Shown here piece by piece: positions 17,041 through 26,683 of a stretch of DNA of 64,000 nt; position 1 is the first letter of the stretch, and each line of letters begins with the position of its first letter. The stretch spans positions 1-64,000 of the forward strand of contig NZ_RQEY01000015.1 of assembly GCF_004770105.1 (NCBI RefSeq). The letters run 5' to 3'. Made by a program: the position numbers and the translations under genes. The notes beneath the pieces were generated by a model. That model made no database searches. It saw only the letters and a program-made list of their open reading frames with translations, and was not told where the DNA came from. The stretch comes from Leptospira andrefontaineae. Lineage in GTDB: Bacteria > Spirochaetota > Leptospiria > Leptospirales > Leptospiraceae.

Positions 17041-19009
17041 CAATAATAAAGGTCTTAGATTACTTATACTTTTTATCTTAGTAATCCTAGGATTAGCACT
17101 TCTCGTACCGCAGATCCAAACTGCTTTGGGAAAACCTAGAATACTACCGTTCTCTCAATTTATGAACATGGTAGAGCCGGATGCTTCTTCCAAACCGAAA
17201 GGTAAACTGGTTAAGACCACTGATTCCAATTTCCCTGGCTGCGATAAGTTAGTCATGGAAGGAGATATGATCAAAGGTTGTTACGAACCGTTTGAAGAAG
17301 GAGCAGCGAAAGCTCCTGTTCGTTTCGAGACAAGGATCGCTCCTATCGACAAAGAATTCCTTTCTTCTTTAAGAAAAACGAATATTGATCTGGAAGTGGT
17401 CCCTTCTGAGAACGGACACGGATTCGGAATGTTAAGTTCCTTCCTTCTCATCGCAGTGATCGGTATTTTCGTATTTTACTTTTTTATTATGCGCCAAGTT
17501 CAGTCTACAGGCAATAAGGCTTTCTCTTTCGGAAAATCTAAAGCTAAGATGACTGTAGATCCAAAGGTCAAGGTTAGTTTCGCAGACGTTGCAGGATGTG
17601 AAGAAGCCAAAACCGAATTGGTCGAAATTATAGAATTCTTAAAAGATCCTAAAAAATTCCAAGCAATGGGTGCAAGGATCCCAACTGGAGTTCTTTTAGT
17701 AGGTCCTCCGGGAACCGGTAAAACTTTACTCGCTAGAGCGGTTGCAGGAGAAGCTGGAGTACCTTTCTTCAGTATCTCTGGTTCCGACTTCGTAGAAATG
17801 TTCGTGGGTGTAGGAGCTTCTCGAGTTAGAGACTTGTTCGAACAAGGTAAGAAAAATTCTCCGTGTATCATCTTCATAGATGAGATCGATGCGGTGGGAA
17901 GATTGAGAGGAGCCGGATGGGGCGGTGGTCATGACGAAAGAGAGCAGACCCTAAACCAAATGCTCGTCGAGATGGACGGATTTGAGAAGAATGAAGGTGT
18001 GATCGTAATGGCAGCCACAAACCGTGCTGACGTTTTAGATCCTGCATTGCTCAGACCGGGACGTTTCGACCGCCAAGTGATGGTAGATCTTCCTGACTTA
18101 GTAGGAAGAGAGCAGATCCTAAAAGTGCATTCTAGAAAAGTTCCTTTAACCAGTGATATCTCTTTGAACTCTATCGCAAGAGGAACCCCTGGATTTACAG
18201 GTGCGGATCTTTCTAACCTGATCAATGAGGCTGCATTACTTGCTGCACGTAAGAATAAAAAACGTGTAACTCAGGAAGAATTGGAAGAGGCTCGCGACAA
18301 AGTGATGATGGGTCCTGAACGTAGATCCTTCTTCATTTCCGAAAAGGAAAAAGAAGTGATTGCATATCACGAAGCAGGTCACGCGATCTTAGGAACTCTT
18401 CTGGCTTATACAGAACCTGTTCATAAGGTAACCATCATTCCAAGAGGAAGAGCATTAGGTCTTACTCAATCTCTTCCTACAGAAGATAAACATATTCATA
18501 CTAAAGCGTATTGGTTGGATCAGATCGTAGTTTGTATGGGTGGCTTCATTGCAGAAGAGTTTAAGTTCAAAATGACTTCTACCGGTTCTAGCAATGATAT
18601 CCAACAAGCTACCAATATCGCGAGAAGAATGGTCTGTGATTGGGGAATGTCCGAAAAATTGGGCACAATCAATTATGGAAGCGGTCATGAGAGTCCTTTC
18701 CTCGGAAGGGATATGGGCCAGAGCAATAAGGCTTATAGCGAAGAATTTGCCGCAATGATCGACAAAGAGATCAGAGGAATCGTTCAGACTTGCCTGGATA
18801 AGGGAAGAGAACTGGTCCGTAAGAACTCTACCAAGTTTGAAAATCTTGCGAAGGCTCTTCTTGCAAAAGAAACAGTCTCTCACGACGAGTTGATGGCGAT
18901 CGTTCATCCTTCTCATGAAGAAACTAAAAAGAAGACTGAACGTTCTAACAAAAAGGAAAAGTCAGGAGAAATTCCTAACAAACCCGCTTATTCTACCGGC
19001 ATTGAATGA
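17033..19009 (+). CDS. ftsH: ATP-dependent zinc metalloprotease FtsH
   Basis: 658 residues. An N-terminal transmembrane helix (about 8-25), a periplasmic domain, a second helix (about 138-155), then the AAA+ module with Walker A GPPGTGKT (224-231), Walker [12 protein letters not shown] and second region of homology, and the M41 protease with HEAGH at 446-450. It degrades unassembled or damaged membrane proteins and some regulators as a hexamer on the cytoplasmic face. ATG 17033 with GGAG upstream is chosen over an in-frame ATG 39 bp earlier. It overlaps the next gene by 4 bp. Confidence 0.97.
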   Translation: MNNNNKGLRLLILFILVILGLALLVPQIQTALGKPRILPFSQFMNMVEPDASSKPKGKLVKTTDSNFPGCDKLVMEGDMIKGCYEPFEEGAAKAPVRFETRIAPIDKEFLSSLRKTNIDLEVVPSENGHGFGMLSSFLLIAVIGIFVFYFFIMRQVQSTGNKAFSFGKSKAKMTVDPKVKVSFADVAGCEEAKTELVEIIEFLKDPKKFQAMGARIPTGVLLVGPPGTGKTLLARAVAGEAGVPFFSISGSDFVEMFVGVGASRVRDLFEQGKKNSPCIIFIDEIDAVGRLRGAGWGGGHDEREQTLNQMLVEMDGFEKNEGVIVMAATNRADVLDPALLRPGRFDRQVMVDLPDLVGREQILKVHSRKVPLTSDISLNSIARGTPGFTGADLSNLINEAALLAARKNKKRVTQEELEEARDKVMMGPERRSFFISEKEKEVIAYHEAGHAILGTLLAYTEPVHKVTIIPRGRALGLTQSLPTEDKHIHTKAYWLDQIVVCMGGFIAEEFKFKMTSTGSSNDIQQATNIARRMVCDWGMSEKLGTINYGSGHESPFLGRDMGQSNKAYSEEFAAMIDKEIRGIVQTCLDKGRELVRKNSTKFENLAKALLAKETVSHDELMAIVHPSHEETKKKTERSNKKEKSGEIPNKPAYSTGIE

Positions 19010-19485
19010 AATTCTGGCTTTTTAAAACCGAGCCTGACGTTTTTTCTATAGATACTTTGGCTTCTTCTCCAGGCAAAATAGCGCCCTGGGAGGGAGTCAG
19101 AGGTTATGGAGCAAGAAATTACCTAAGGGATGAGATCAAAAAAAAGGATCTTATCCTATTCTACCATAGCAGTTGTAAACCTCCTCATGTAGCAGGACTT
19201 GCGGAAGTCGTCAAAGAAGGTTACCCGGACCATTTCGCTTTTGATAAGAAACATAAGTATTATGATCCAAAAAGTGACCCACAAAAACCGACCTGGTTCA
19301 TGGTGGATGTGAAATTTAAGGAAAAATTTTCTCGCCCAATTTCGCTAGAAGAATTAAGATCCCACGGGCAACTAAAAGGAATGATCCTTTTGCAGCCGGG
19401 TGGTAGACTTTCCATCCAACCGGTCAGCGAAGAACAGTTTCATTATATTTGTAAATTGGCCGGGGCAAAAAGTCTTCCCGGTTAG
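19006..19485 (+). CDS. EVE-domain protein
   Basis: 159 residues, matching single-domain EVE proteins (thymocyte nuclear protein 1 type). Motifs: [14 protein letters not shown] at the start, [15 protein letters not shown] (28-42), DLILFYHSS and [13 protein letters not shown] domains are PUA-related and bind modified bases in DNA or RNA. The ATGA overlap with ftsH suggests coupled translation; the phosphatase gene follows 11 bp later. Function in bacteria is not settled. Confidence 0.92.
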   Translation: MKFWLFKTEPDVFSIDTLASSPGKIAPWEGVRGYGARNYLRDEIKKKDLILFYHSSCKPPHVAGLAEVVKEGYPDHFAFDKKHKYYDPKSDPQKPTWFMVDVKFKEKFSRPISLEELRSHGQLKGMILLQPGGRLSIQPVSEEQFHYICKLAGAKSLPG

Positions 19486-19496
19486 GGAGATTTTTG

Positions 19497-21521
19497 GTGA
19501 ATATTTTCCGAAAAATTCGGAACTTCAGCTTCATTCTGCTGATCCTCATCCTAGGTATAGGCTCTCTATATTCTCAGGAAGATGTTCCCGTTTTTCCGAT
19601 CTCCGGTTCTATGTCCGGAACTCCCATAAATAAATTTACCTTTATCCGAAAGATCCGACCTGGAGAAGTCAAAACTCCTACTGATCTAGAATCAGGCGAC
19701 TGGACTAGAATAGATAAGGACAGTCTGTCTTTCAGTTTTACCGACGATCAGTTTTTAATTAAGTTCAAGATACAAGCTCCACCTAAAGAAGGAACGATCT
19801 CCTGGTATTTAGTTTTGAATAATCCGGGAATGGAAAATCTTACAGTCTTCAAAAGAGTATGGGGACCGGGAGGATGGGCATGGTCTGAACTTTCCAGGGA
19901 TATGAGGATGTCTTACATCCAACCTGCGTTCTTAATAGAAACTCCTCCGAACAAGCAGGAAGAATTTTTAATCCACGCTTCTACAAGAAGATCTCTCGTT
20001 TTGAATTTCCAAGCCTGGGCTCCTAAAGAATTCGCAGCTCATATCCAAATGGAGAATCTGTTTCTGGGGATTTTCTTTGGAGCGATAGGGATCATGTTGG
20101 TGTATAACGGATTTCTTGCCTTTGTGGTTAAGGATTCCAGTTATTTCTTCTATGTTCTGTATTTATTGTTCTATGGACTTTGGCAGATGTCTGTTACAGG
20201 AGTGGGGGCACAATATTTAATCCCAGCTCCTGCTACTTCTTGGAATGATTATCTGACCGGTTTTGCATTCTTGTCCGTCGCATTCTCTCTTTTATTTACT
20301 CGTTCCTTCTTACATATGGAAAGAGAAACAGGTTGGAAGAATTACGCTTTCTTAATATTGTCCGCTTTTGCGATTTTTGGGTTCATTGCTTCTTTATTTT
20401 CCAGCATTTACGGGCCGATGATCTGGGCAGTGTCCTGGTATCCTTTTTTGGCTGCAGTTTTGGTGATCTATTCCGCTGCGATCCGTTTGAGAAGAGGATA
20501 TCGTCCTGCACGTTATTTCCTATTGGCCTGGTCCGTTCTGATCCTTTTTGTTTTGATCACTGCTCTTAGGAACTTATCCATTATCCAAGATACTGAACTC
20601 ACTCATTGGTCGGCTCAATTCGGTTCTTTGGTGGAGATGACACTTCTTTCTTTTGCTTTGGCGGATAGGATCAAAACATTAGAGAAAGATTCTTTGCAGG
20701 CTCGATTGGAAAATTATGAAAGCCAATTGAAGTTAACCGAGATTGAGCAAGAGCTTAAGATCGCGAGGGAATTGCAAGAGTCCATTCTTCCCGATCGTTT
20801 GCCTGAAGTAAAAAATTTGAAACTTTCCGTAAGAGGGGAGTTTGCGAGTTCTGTAGGCGGGGACTTCTATGATTTTCACCAATTGGAATCCGGTAAATTA
20901 GGGATCTTTTTGTCCGATGTTTCTGGCCATGGTGTACCTGCGGCGATCATTTCTTCTATGGTGAAATTGGCGTTTTCCATTGAGTCCAGAAAGAATGAAG
21001 ATCCCGCAGAAGTTCTAAGAAGTATTAACAGATCTTTAAGTGGTAAATACGGAAAACATTTTATAACCGCGGCCTACTTGATAATCGATCCTTCTAATGG
21101 AAAGGTCGTCTACTCTAATGCGGGACATCCGCCTATTGTTGCGATAGACAAGGAATCAGGCGATACTAAGGAGATTTTCTTACCCGGTTGGATCATGGGA
21201 ATGGATCCAAATCTGAAAAACTCTGTGATCGAATTCCAGATGAAACCTGGAGATCGTTTGATTATTTATACGGACGGGATCACCGAAGCCAGAAGTAAAA
21301 GTGGGGAAATTTTCGGATTCCAGAGGTTTTATAAATTGTTAAGTGAACATATGCAATCTTCCGGAGAGAAACTCGGAGAGGATCTGTTTGCTACAGTTAG
21401 AAGTTTTACAGGGAACAGAAAACATTTCGAGGACGACCTAACATTTCTCGTCCTAGATTATTTACCGATCCCCGATGAGAATGTGATTAAGGAAACTACT
21501 TCGAGTTTTTCAAAAAGCTGA
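19497..21521 (+). CDS. 7TMR-DISM sensor with SpoIIE-type PP2C phosphatase
   Basis: 674 residues. A signal segment (1-25), an extracytoplasmic 7TMR-DISM ligand domain (about 30-185), seven transmembrane helices (about 190-395), a coiled coil (LQARLENYESQLKLTEIEQELK region) and a C-terminal SpoIIE/PP2C serine phosphatase with GGDFYDFHQ, LSDVSGHGVPAA, SNAGHPP and YTDGITEAR, which hold the metal-binding aspartates. Such proteins convert an external signal into dephosphorylation of an anti-sigma-factor antagonist. The GTG at 19497, 7 bases after GGGAG, is preferred to a TTG at 19494. It overlaps the convergent cytochrome gene by 26 bp. Confidence 0.92.
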   Translation: MNIFRKIRNFSFILLILILGIGSLYSQEDVPVFPISGSMSGTPINKFTFIRKIRPGEVKTPTDLESGDWTRIDKDSLSFSFTDDQFLIKFKIQAPPKEGTISWYLVLNNPGMENLTVFKRVWGPGGWAWSELSRDMRMSYIQPAFLIETPPNKQEEFLIHASTRRSLVLNFQAWAPKEFAAHIQMENLFLGIFFGAIGIMLVYNGFLAFVVKDSSYFFYVLYLLFYGLWQMSVTGVGAQYLIPAPATSWNDYLTGFAFLSVAFSLLFTRSFLHMERETGWKNYAFLILSAFAIFGFIASLFSSIYGPMIWAVSWYPFLAAVLVIYSAAIRLRRGYRPARYFLLAWSVLILFVLITALRNLSIIQDTELTHWSAQFGSLVEMTLLSFALADRIKTLEKDSLQARLENYESQLKLTEIEQELKIARELQESILPDRLPEVKNLKLSVRGEFASSVGGDFYDFHQLESGKLGIFLSDVSGHGVPAAIISSMVKLAFSIESRKNEDPAEVLRSINRSLSGKYGKHFITAAYLIIDPSNGKVVYSNAGHPPIVAIDKESGDTKEIFLPGWIMGMDPNLKNSVIEFQMKPGDRLIIYTDGITEARSKSGEIFGFQRFYKLLSEHMQSSGEKLGEDLFATVRSFTGNRKHFEDDLTFLVLDYLPIPDENVIKETTSSFSKS

Positions 21522-21873
21522 TCAGCTCATTCGAAACTTGGATAGGACGTTTTCTATAACTCTTCTTATAATCTTTTTTATATTCTTTATGACAGTTTTT
21601 GCAGGATGATTCCAGATCTCCGGATGTAAGAGCTTTATCTGTAATCTCTTTCCATTTTGTTTTTTGTTCATCTAATGCCCAGTTTGGGACTTCTTTTAGG
21701 ATCCTTTCGAGAGCGACCTTATCACCTTTTTTCGCTTTTTTGGAAGCAGGTTTGGTATAATCTTCCATAAAGTCATGTAATGTGGTTTCTGTCGTTCCTG
21801 TTTGAGCATAGGAAGTTGAAACACCTAATAAGAATAATAAAACGATACAGATACTTTTAAGTTTACGGTTCAT
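21496..21873 (-). CDS. Small exported mono-haem cytochrome c-like protein
   Basis: 125 residues with a signal peptide (about 1-23) and one haem-binding CKNCH motif at 91-95, near the C-terminus, as in class II (cytochrome c') folds. The rest is helical and Lys-rich (KEYKKDYKKSYRKR). It would carry one covalent haem in the periplasm. The role could be electron transfer or gas binding. Its 3' end overlaps that of the SpoIIE phosphatase on the other strand. Confidence 0.8.
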   Translation of the reverse strand: MNRKLKSICIVLLFLLGVSTSYAQTGTTETTLHDFMEDYTKPASKKAKKGDKVALERILKEVPNWALDEQKTKWKEITDKALTSGDLESSCKNCHKEYKKDYKKSYRKRPIQVSNELISFLKNSK

Positions 21874-22022
21874 CTAAGAAAGTCCTCTTTTTCCTCTATT
21901 TTTAAGTTTTAATAAGTTTAGGGAAGTTCTTTCCGATTTTTAAGAAAGAATCCTAGTTTCTAAAAATTAGTGTACATCTGAAATTTTGGGAACCTAAAAG
22001 AAGGCAGAAGTTCGAGATCTTT

Positions 22023-23522
22023 TTAATCTAAAATACGATTCCACTCTTGGTCGTAATAACGTACAAGGCTTTGGTTATCTAATCGATTCGGTTCAGTTGG
22101 AACTCTGGACATGTCTAGAGGAAATTCAGAAATAGATTTGAGCTCTGTTTCATTCAGGAATTTTAATCCTGTCGGAAGATCTTTTCTGTATCCTCCCAAT
22201 TTGCCTACAGATCCTAAAATAAATCCCCATTCTCCAAAAGAAGGGACATACACATGCAATGCCCTGGTATTAAATCCTGATTCCTTGAGAGTAGCCTCTA
22301 CGCACCAGAAGGACATTCTGGCGAATAGAGGTGAAGTGGATTGTATCTCTACGACTGAAAATTCGTTAAGCCTTCTTCTTAAACTTTTGTAAAAAGTAGT
22401 GCTGTATAATTTCCCAATGGAGAAATTACTTGGATCCGGAAAATCTATCAACACGACATCGAATACTAGGTCGGATTCTTCTAACCATAAAAATGCATCT
22501 GCATTTTGGACTTTCACTTTAGGATTTTTTAAACTAGATCCATTGATCTCCGTAAGAACCGGTTGTTCCGAAAAGATACGAGTCATCTCCGGATCCAAAT
22601 CGACTAAGGTGATAGATTCTACGCTTGGGTGTTTTAAAATTTCTCTGACTGCTAGACCGTCTCCTCCTCCCAAAACCAGTACTCTTTTTGGATTTGGATG
22701 AGAGAGAAGGGCAGGATGCGCCAATGTTTCGTGATATCTATACTCGTCTCTGGAGCTGAATTGTAAATGCCCATTCAGAAAAAGTCTAAGTTCACTTTTA
22801 TATCTTGTAACTATGATCTTTTGGAAATTGGTCTGTTTGGAGTAGATGATCTCGTCTGAAAAAAGATTTTCCTCGCTATAATAAGTGATCATCTCGGAAA
22901 ATGCGAATCCTAATCCGAGTAAGGTCAATACCAGGGCGGATTTTGCTCTTAATAGGTTTTTATGTTTTTCGGATAGAGGGAGAACGAATGTTCCCCATAA
23001 TGCTGTTCCGGCGTTGAGTAATCCGAAGAAGAAAGAAGTTCTCACCATTCCTAATTTTGGAGCAAAGAAGATCGGAAATGCCAAAGAGGCTAAAAGTGCC
23101 CCCGCATAATCCAAGCTGAGCACTTTGGAAACCATATCACGAAATCCTAATTTATTTTTTAGGATTCGTAGAAGGAGAGGTATCTCCATTCCCACAAGGG
23201 TCCCAACTGCGACTACGATGCTAAAGAGTGGAATTTGGAAAATTCTGGTTTGTCCGAAACTTAAGAATAGAATTGTAGCACTAAACCCGCCTAATAGTCC
23301 TAAGGCGAGTTCCACATCTAAGAATTTATGGATTAGATCTTCTATTAGATATCTAGAAAGCCAGCTTCCTATGCCCATGGAGAATAGATAAACTCCGATG
23401 ACTAAAGAGAATTGTGTAACTGTTTCTCCGAGTAAGTAACTTGCTACGGTGCCTGCTAATAGTTCATATACTAAACCGCAGGAAGAAAGGATTAGGACGG
23501 AGATTAATAAGGCTCTCTGCAG
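22023..23522 (-). CDS. speE: Membrane-anchored spermidine-synthase-like aminopropyltransferase, probable CTG start
   Basis: 499 residues if translation starts at CTG 23522. An N-terminal membrane domain of about seven helices is followed by a Rossmann aminopropyltransferase domain with [31 protein letters not shown] and VVLIDFPDP. The first methionine codon (23378) would remove the first helix and the conserved [11 protein letters not shown] stretch, which is clearly encoded upstream in frame. No ATG, GTG or TTG exists in that 5' part, but CTG lies 1 base after the upstream stop with AGGGGGA about 8 bases before. An ATT at 23543 is a weaker alternative. The aspartate in IDFPDP supports catalysis, probably on decarboxylated SAM. 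Confidence 0.8.
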   Translation of the reverse strand: MQRALLISVLILSSCGLVYELLAGTVASYLLGETVTQFSLVIGVYLFSMGIGSWLSRYLIEDLIHKFLDVELALGLLGGFSATILFLSFGQTRIFQIPLFSIVVAVGTLVGMEIPLLLRILKNKLGFRDMVSKVLSLDYAGALLASLAFPIFFAPKLGMVRTSFFFGLLNAGTALWGTFVLPLSEKHKNLLRAKSALVLTLLGLGFAFSEMITYYSEENLFSDEIIYSKQTNFQKIIVTRYKSELRLFLNGHLQFSSRDEYRYHETLAHPALLSHPNPKRVLVLGGGDGLAVREILKHPSVESITLVDLDPEMTRIFSEQPVLTEINGSSLKNPKVKVQNADAFLWLEESDLVFDVVLIDFPDPSNFSIGKLYSTTFYKSLRRRLNEFSVVEIQSTSPLFARMSFWCVEATLKESGFNTRALHVYVPSFGEWGFILGSVGKLGGYRKDLPTGLKFLNETELKSISEFPLDMSRVPTEPNRLDNQSLVRYYDQEWNRILD

Positions 23523-23523
23523 T

Positions 23524-23724
23524 TTATTTTCCCCCTGGGAAATTTCTGGTGAACCAAGCGTAATGAGAACGATAGATCCCCGGATTTTGTCTGACGGTTT
23601 TTGGGACTTGATTCACTTCTTCAAAATCAGTGGTCGCTCCACCTTTTGTGTATTCCGAAAGAAATCCAAGACCGATCGAGGCGGCGAACAGAGGATAAAC
23701 AAGACCTTTTAAAAAATTCCACAT
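23524..23724 (-). CDS. Small membrane-anchored partner of the aminopropyltransferase
   Basis: 66 residues: a short N-terminal hydrophobic helix (about 5-22, [14 protein letters not shown]), then a polar tail with the conserved-looking string [16 protein letters not shown]. It sits 9 bp after the DUF4178-type gene and 1 bp before the probable start of the aminopropyltransferase, so all three should be one operon. I know of no named family; I recall similar small RxNPGxYR proteins beside DUF4178 genes, which is weak evidence. Position alone ties it to that pathway. Confidence 0.65.
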   Translation of the reverse strand: MWNFLKGLVYPLFAASIGLGFLSEYTKGGATTDFEEVNQVPKTVRQNPGIYRSHYAWFTRNFPGGK

Positions 23725-23733
23725 AATAAATCC

Positions 23734-25695
23734 TTAAACTCTTTTGGATTCGAAAGAATAACTTCTGAAAAAAGTATAGATCAAAGGAAGCCATAGGAAG
23801 ATAGAAAATAAGAAGAATGGAGCTGGACTCATCACGTCTCTTATGATCTTCACGTTGTAAACAGAACCCCAGCCTTCCGGGAAATCAGATTGGCTTTCTA
23901 ATCTAAGATAATATCTTCCTGGAGGGATTTCTGCCAATGATTTAGAATCCGATCTGGAACCTTCCGACCAGGATTCACCATCGTCCACTCCATGATAATA
24001 ACTGGTCTCGATAGAAGTGTCGTAAGCTGTATCGGTGTCTTCATTAATCAAAGCAGCGGAGAAAAATATATACTTATTATCTATATTAGGAGCTTCTATC
24101 TGAATTTCAACATTCTCATTTGCAGATCCTTTTAGTTCGAATACGTCCGTTACGAAAGAATTGTCTCTGAAACTTGAACTTCCTATCTCTGCGTTCGGAG
24201 TCGATGTCTGGACATATTTGAATTTTCCTTCATAGACTACTTGGTTCTTAGCCTTGATACATCCATATACTTGGAATACTAAAAAGACTGCAGTGAGAGC
24301 TGCGGCCACCCATAGATTTCTTATTAATCTGATCTTGAACGGATTCGGTTCACATACTCCGACTATTTCAGGTTTTCTTAATTTAGAAGCAGTATCCAAA
24401 GGAACCGCGGACTTCATCGTATCAAAAGGAATAAATACTCCCTTGGACCAAAAAAGTTCCTTATCCGTTCTTTCGGAAGAGATCATATAAGGTGGAGAAA
24501 TATAATCTTCGAGTTGTGCTTTTTCCCCTGCAGAGACCTTCCAGTAAAATTCCCCTAACGCAAAGTCCGTATTTGCATCAGAATTAGCGAACCACTTATA
24601 GGATCTTTTCTGGAAGATACGTTTCAGCCCAGGCGCCCATTTAGGAACTCCAGGAAGAGGTTCGAAATAAGTCCAGTTGTCCCCATTTTCGTTCAGCCAA
24701 GCATATCCTCCTCTGTATCGAAGAAGATAGTCTGTCCAAGTATAAGTTTCGTCGTCTACTTCAGTAGATTTTCGTAATACTCCAATTACCTTGGATTCGG
24801 GGAAGTTCGGAAGTTTGATAGGAGTTCCTAAAGGAAGAAGGACATTATCTTTGGAAACTTGATCAAATTTAGCGATGATCTTAAGATCGTCACTTTCCGT
24901 ATCCATTACGGATCCACAATATTCACATGCTAAAGATTTAGAAAAATCAGGACTGAATTGATTGAGAGATGCTCCGCAACCTTTACATTCTATGGACTTC
25001 GCAGGTATCTGAGCCTGTCCATATGCGACTTCTTCTTGCCTAAGGCCGGTTAAGTGTAACTCTTCTAAGGGAGAAAAATTTCCGGAAAATAATAATGCAG
25101 GAGATTCTGAATAGTCCAAGGTTCCGAACAATCCGTCTTCACTTGCAAGATCCAACAAGACTGCTTCGTATCCGGTTTGGAACCCAATAGGGAGTTCACC
25201 TTCTCCACCTATACAGGTGGCTTTCATGATTTCTTTTAGGGTCCAGTTCTCTCCTAAGTAAAAACTGTCTCCAGGAGTGATCCTTTCTCTTCTACCGGAG
25301 GTGATTACGATCGGATCTTCGTCACCTTCTAAGGTTGGGATCTTGTCTGTCGGAATTCCAACATTTAGTTTTGTATAATAATAAGAACCTTGGGCTTCTC
25401 CTAACCATGCGGAACTTCCATCTCCTTCCATGAGATGCCATTCGTTCCAAAAGCCTAATTCGAATTTGAGTTGGATCCTTCCTATTACTCGAAACGGAGT
25501 GCCGTTATAGTTCCCTTGGGTCCCAAGTTGTATGATGGAATGATCGTCAGCGAGTTCTCCTGCTGTGCCGATCTTTTCAAGATTCACATCTTTTTTGAGG
25601 GAGAGAGTTTTACAACTGGAGCAAACCGCGTAAACGGATGCCTTATTTATGATGGGGACCGGGGCTCCGCAATTAGGACAACTTAGTTCGGACAC
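23734..25695 (-). CDS. DUF4178-type protein with zinc ribbons and C-terminal membrane segments
   Basis: 653 residues. Two zinc-ribbon motifs (CPNCGAPVP with CSSCK near the start; CKGCGAS with CEYCGS at about 235-263) each precede a domain of DUF4178 type: the first about 55-200, with WNEWHLMEGDGSSAWLGEAQG, the second about 285-410, with YLLRYRGGYAWLNENGDNW. A helix at about 455-475 and a second at the C-terminus flank an extracytoplasmic region. DUF4178 genes are often found with membrane spermidine synthases, SAM decarboxylase and DUF350 genes, which fits here. Biochemical role unknown. Confidence 0.8.
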   Translation of the reverse strand: MSELSCPNCGAPVPIINKASVYAVCSSCKTLSLKKDVNLEKIGTAGELADDHSIIQLGTQGNYNGTPFRVIGRIQLKFELGFWNEWHLMEGDGSSAWLGEAQGSYYYTKLNVGIPTDKIPTLEGDEDPIVITSGRRERITPGDSFYLGENWTLKEIMKATCIGGEGELPIGFQTGYEAVLLDLASEDGLFGTLDYSESPALLFSGNFSPLEELHLTGLRQEEVAYGQAQIPAKSIECKGCGASLNQFSPDFSKSLACEYCGSVMDTESDDLKIIAKFDQVSKDNVLLPLGTPIKLPNFPESKVIGVLRKSTEVDDETYTWTDYLLRYRGGYAWLNENGDNWTYFEPLPGVPKWAPGLKRIFQKRSYKWFANSDANTDFALGEFYWKVSAGEKAQLEDYISPPYMISSERTDKELFWSKGVFIPFDTMKSAVPLDTASKLRKPEIVGVCEPNPFKIRLIRNLWVAAALTAVFLVFQVYGCIKAKNQVVYEGKFKYVQTSTPNAEIGSSSFRDNSFVTDVFELKGSANENVEIQIEAPNIDNKYIFFSAALINEDTDTAYDTSIETSYYHGVDDGESWSEGSRSDSKSLAEIPPGRYYLRLESQSDFPEGWGSVYNVKIIRDVMSPAPFFLFSIFLWLPLIYTFFRSYSFESKRV

Positions 25696-25770
25696 AAAGA
25701 AAGGTGATAACTTCTGGAGGATACTCTGTCAATCCTGGTTTTAAGGTGCCGAAAGAAATTTCCTGTATTT

Positions 25771-26607
25771 TTAGGGGATGACAGAGCGTTTCGCCATTCT
25801 TCTTGCCCGATCGCTTGCCGGATCTATATCTCCCAAAGCTTTTTCCAATTCTTGCAGGCCTGGATTTTCCCATGTTGCTTCGTATAGATTGGGAGAATTG
25901 AAGATATGAAAATGATTATCGAAATGGATCCTATTATAATAGTCCGCTTTACTGAACATTGCACGGTTGATCTCATTATAAATTTCTTCGAATTCTGTGG
26001 TTTGCAGATCCGGTTCGAAATCCGAAAGGAATTTTAAGGAAAGAAGAATGACGTATTCTCTGGATTGTTTCAATAATTTCAGAGCTTCGTATAAATATTG
26101 GGTTTTGATCCCAGGTAAATAAGGTCTTGTATTATCTGCGATTGTTTTCTTTTGGTTAGAGGCTCCGTATTCTCTATATCCCATTTCCAAATGATGCCTT
26201 GCTTCTGCGTCTTTTGTTCTAAGAGCATATTTGGATAAAAAATCCAATTCTCTTCTCACACTAGATGCGGAAGTTTCTACTGCCTTACCATATAATATCA
26301 CTAATAATCTTTGGGTTTGGCGCATCTCATCGTAAGAGTGCGAAAGATCGAATTGTAAATATAGAGTGAATGTCTCTATATGATGTTGCAAACATCTACG
26401 GAATAAAGCCTTATCTTCTTCCGTTCCGTAATTAGAGATGGTACTGTTGATCGCTTTTAAATGAAATTCGTTTTGTTTTAATCCTCTTTCTACTCGGACT
26501 AAAGCGGTCGCTCTATTACTGTCTAAGTCTGCCTTTGTTTGTCCAAAAGGAAGGATAATAAATGCGAAAAGAAGAATGATGTATGTAATATTTCTTTTCG
26601 ATCCCAT
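25771..26607 (-). CDS. Exported hypothetical protein, helical
   Basis: 278 residues with a signal peptide (about 1-26, ending TKA) and a mature, largely helical protein rich in charged residues, Tyr and Leu. Two regions look like paired helices ([20 protein letters not shown] and [17 protein letters not shown], given in part). No motif recognised. It lies 75 bp upstream of the DUF4178-type gene in the same direction and could be the first gene of that operon. Its C-terminus ([13 protein letters not shown]) is basic. Confidence 0.75.
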   Translation of the reverse strand: MGSKRNITYIILLFAFIILPFGQTKADLDSNRATALVRVERGLKQNEFHLKAINSTISNYGTEEDKALFRRCLQHHIETFTLYLQFDLSHSYDEMRQTQRLLVILYGKAVETSASSVRRELDFLSKYALRTKDAEARHHLEMGYREYGASNQKKTIADNTRPYLPGIKTQYLYEALKLLKQSREYVILLSLKFLSDFEPDLQTTEFEEIYNEINRAMFSKADYYNRIHFDNHFHIFNSPNLYEATWENPGLQELEKALGDIDPASDRARRMAKRSVIP

Positions 26608-26683
26608 ATTAGGATTTTCGGAAATAGGAGGGGTCCAAATTGAACCCCATTACAAGATAAATTTTACTGAACGATTTTTTGTC

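Noticed and set aside
23378..23380. ATG at 23378 as the true start of the aminopropyltransferase.
   Set aside because: It removes a membrane helix and a conserved family stretch that is encoded in frame upstream.
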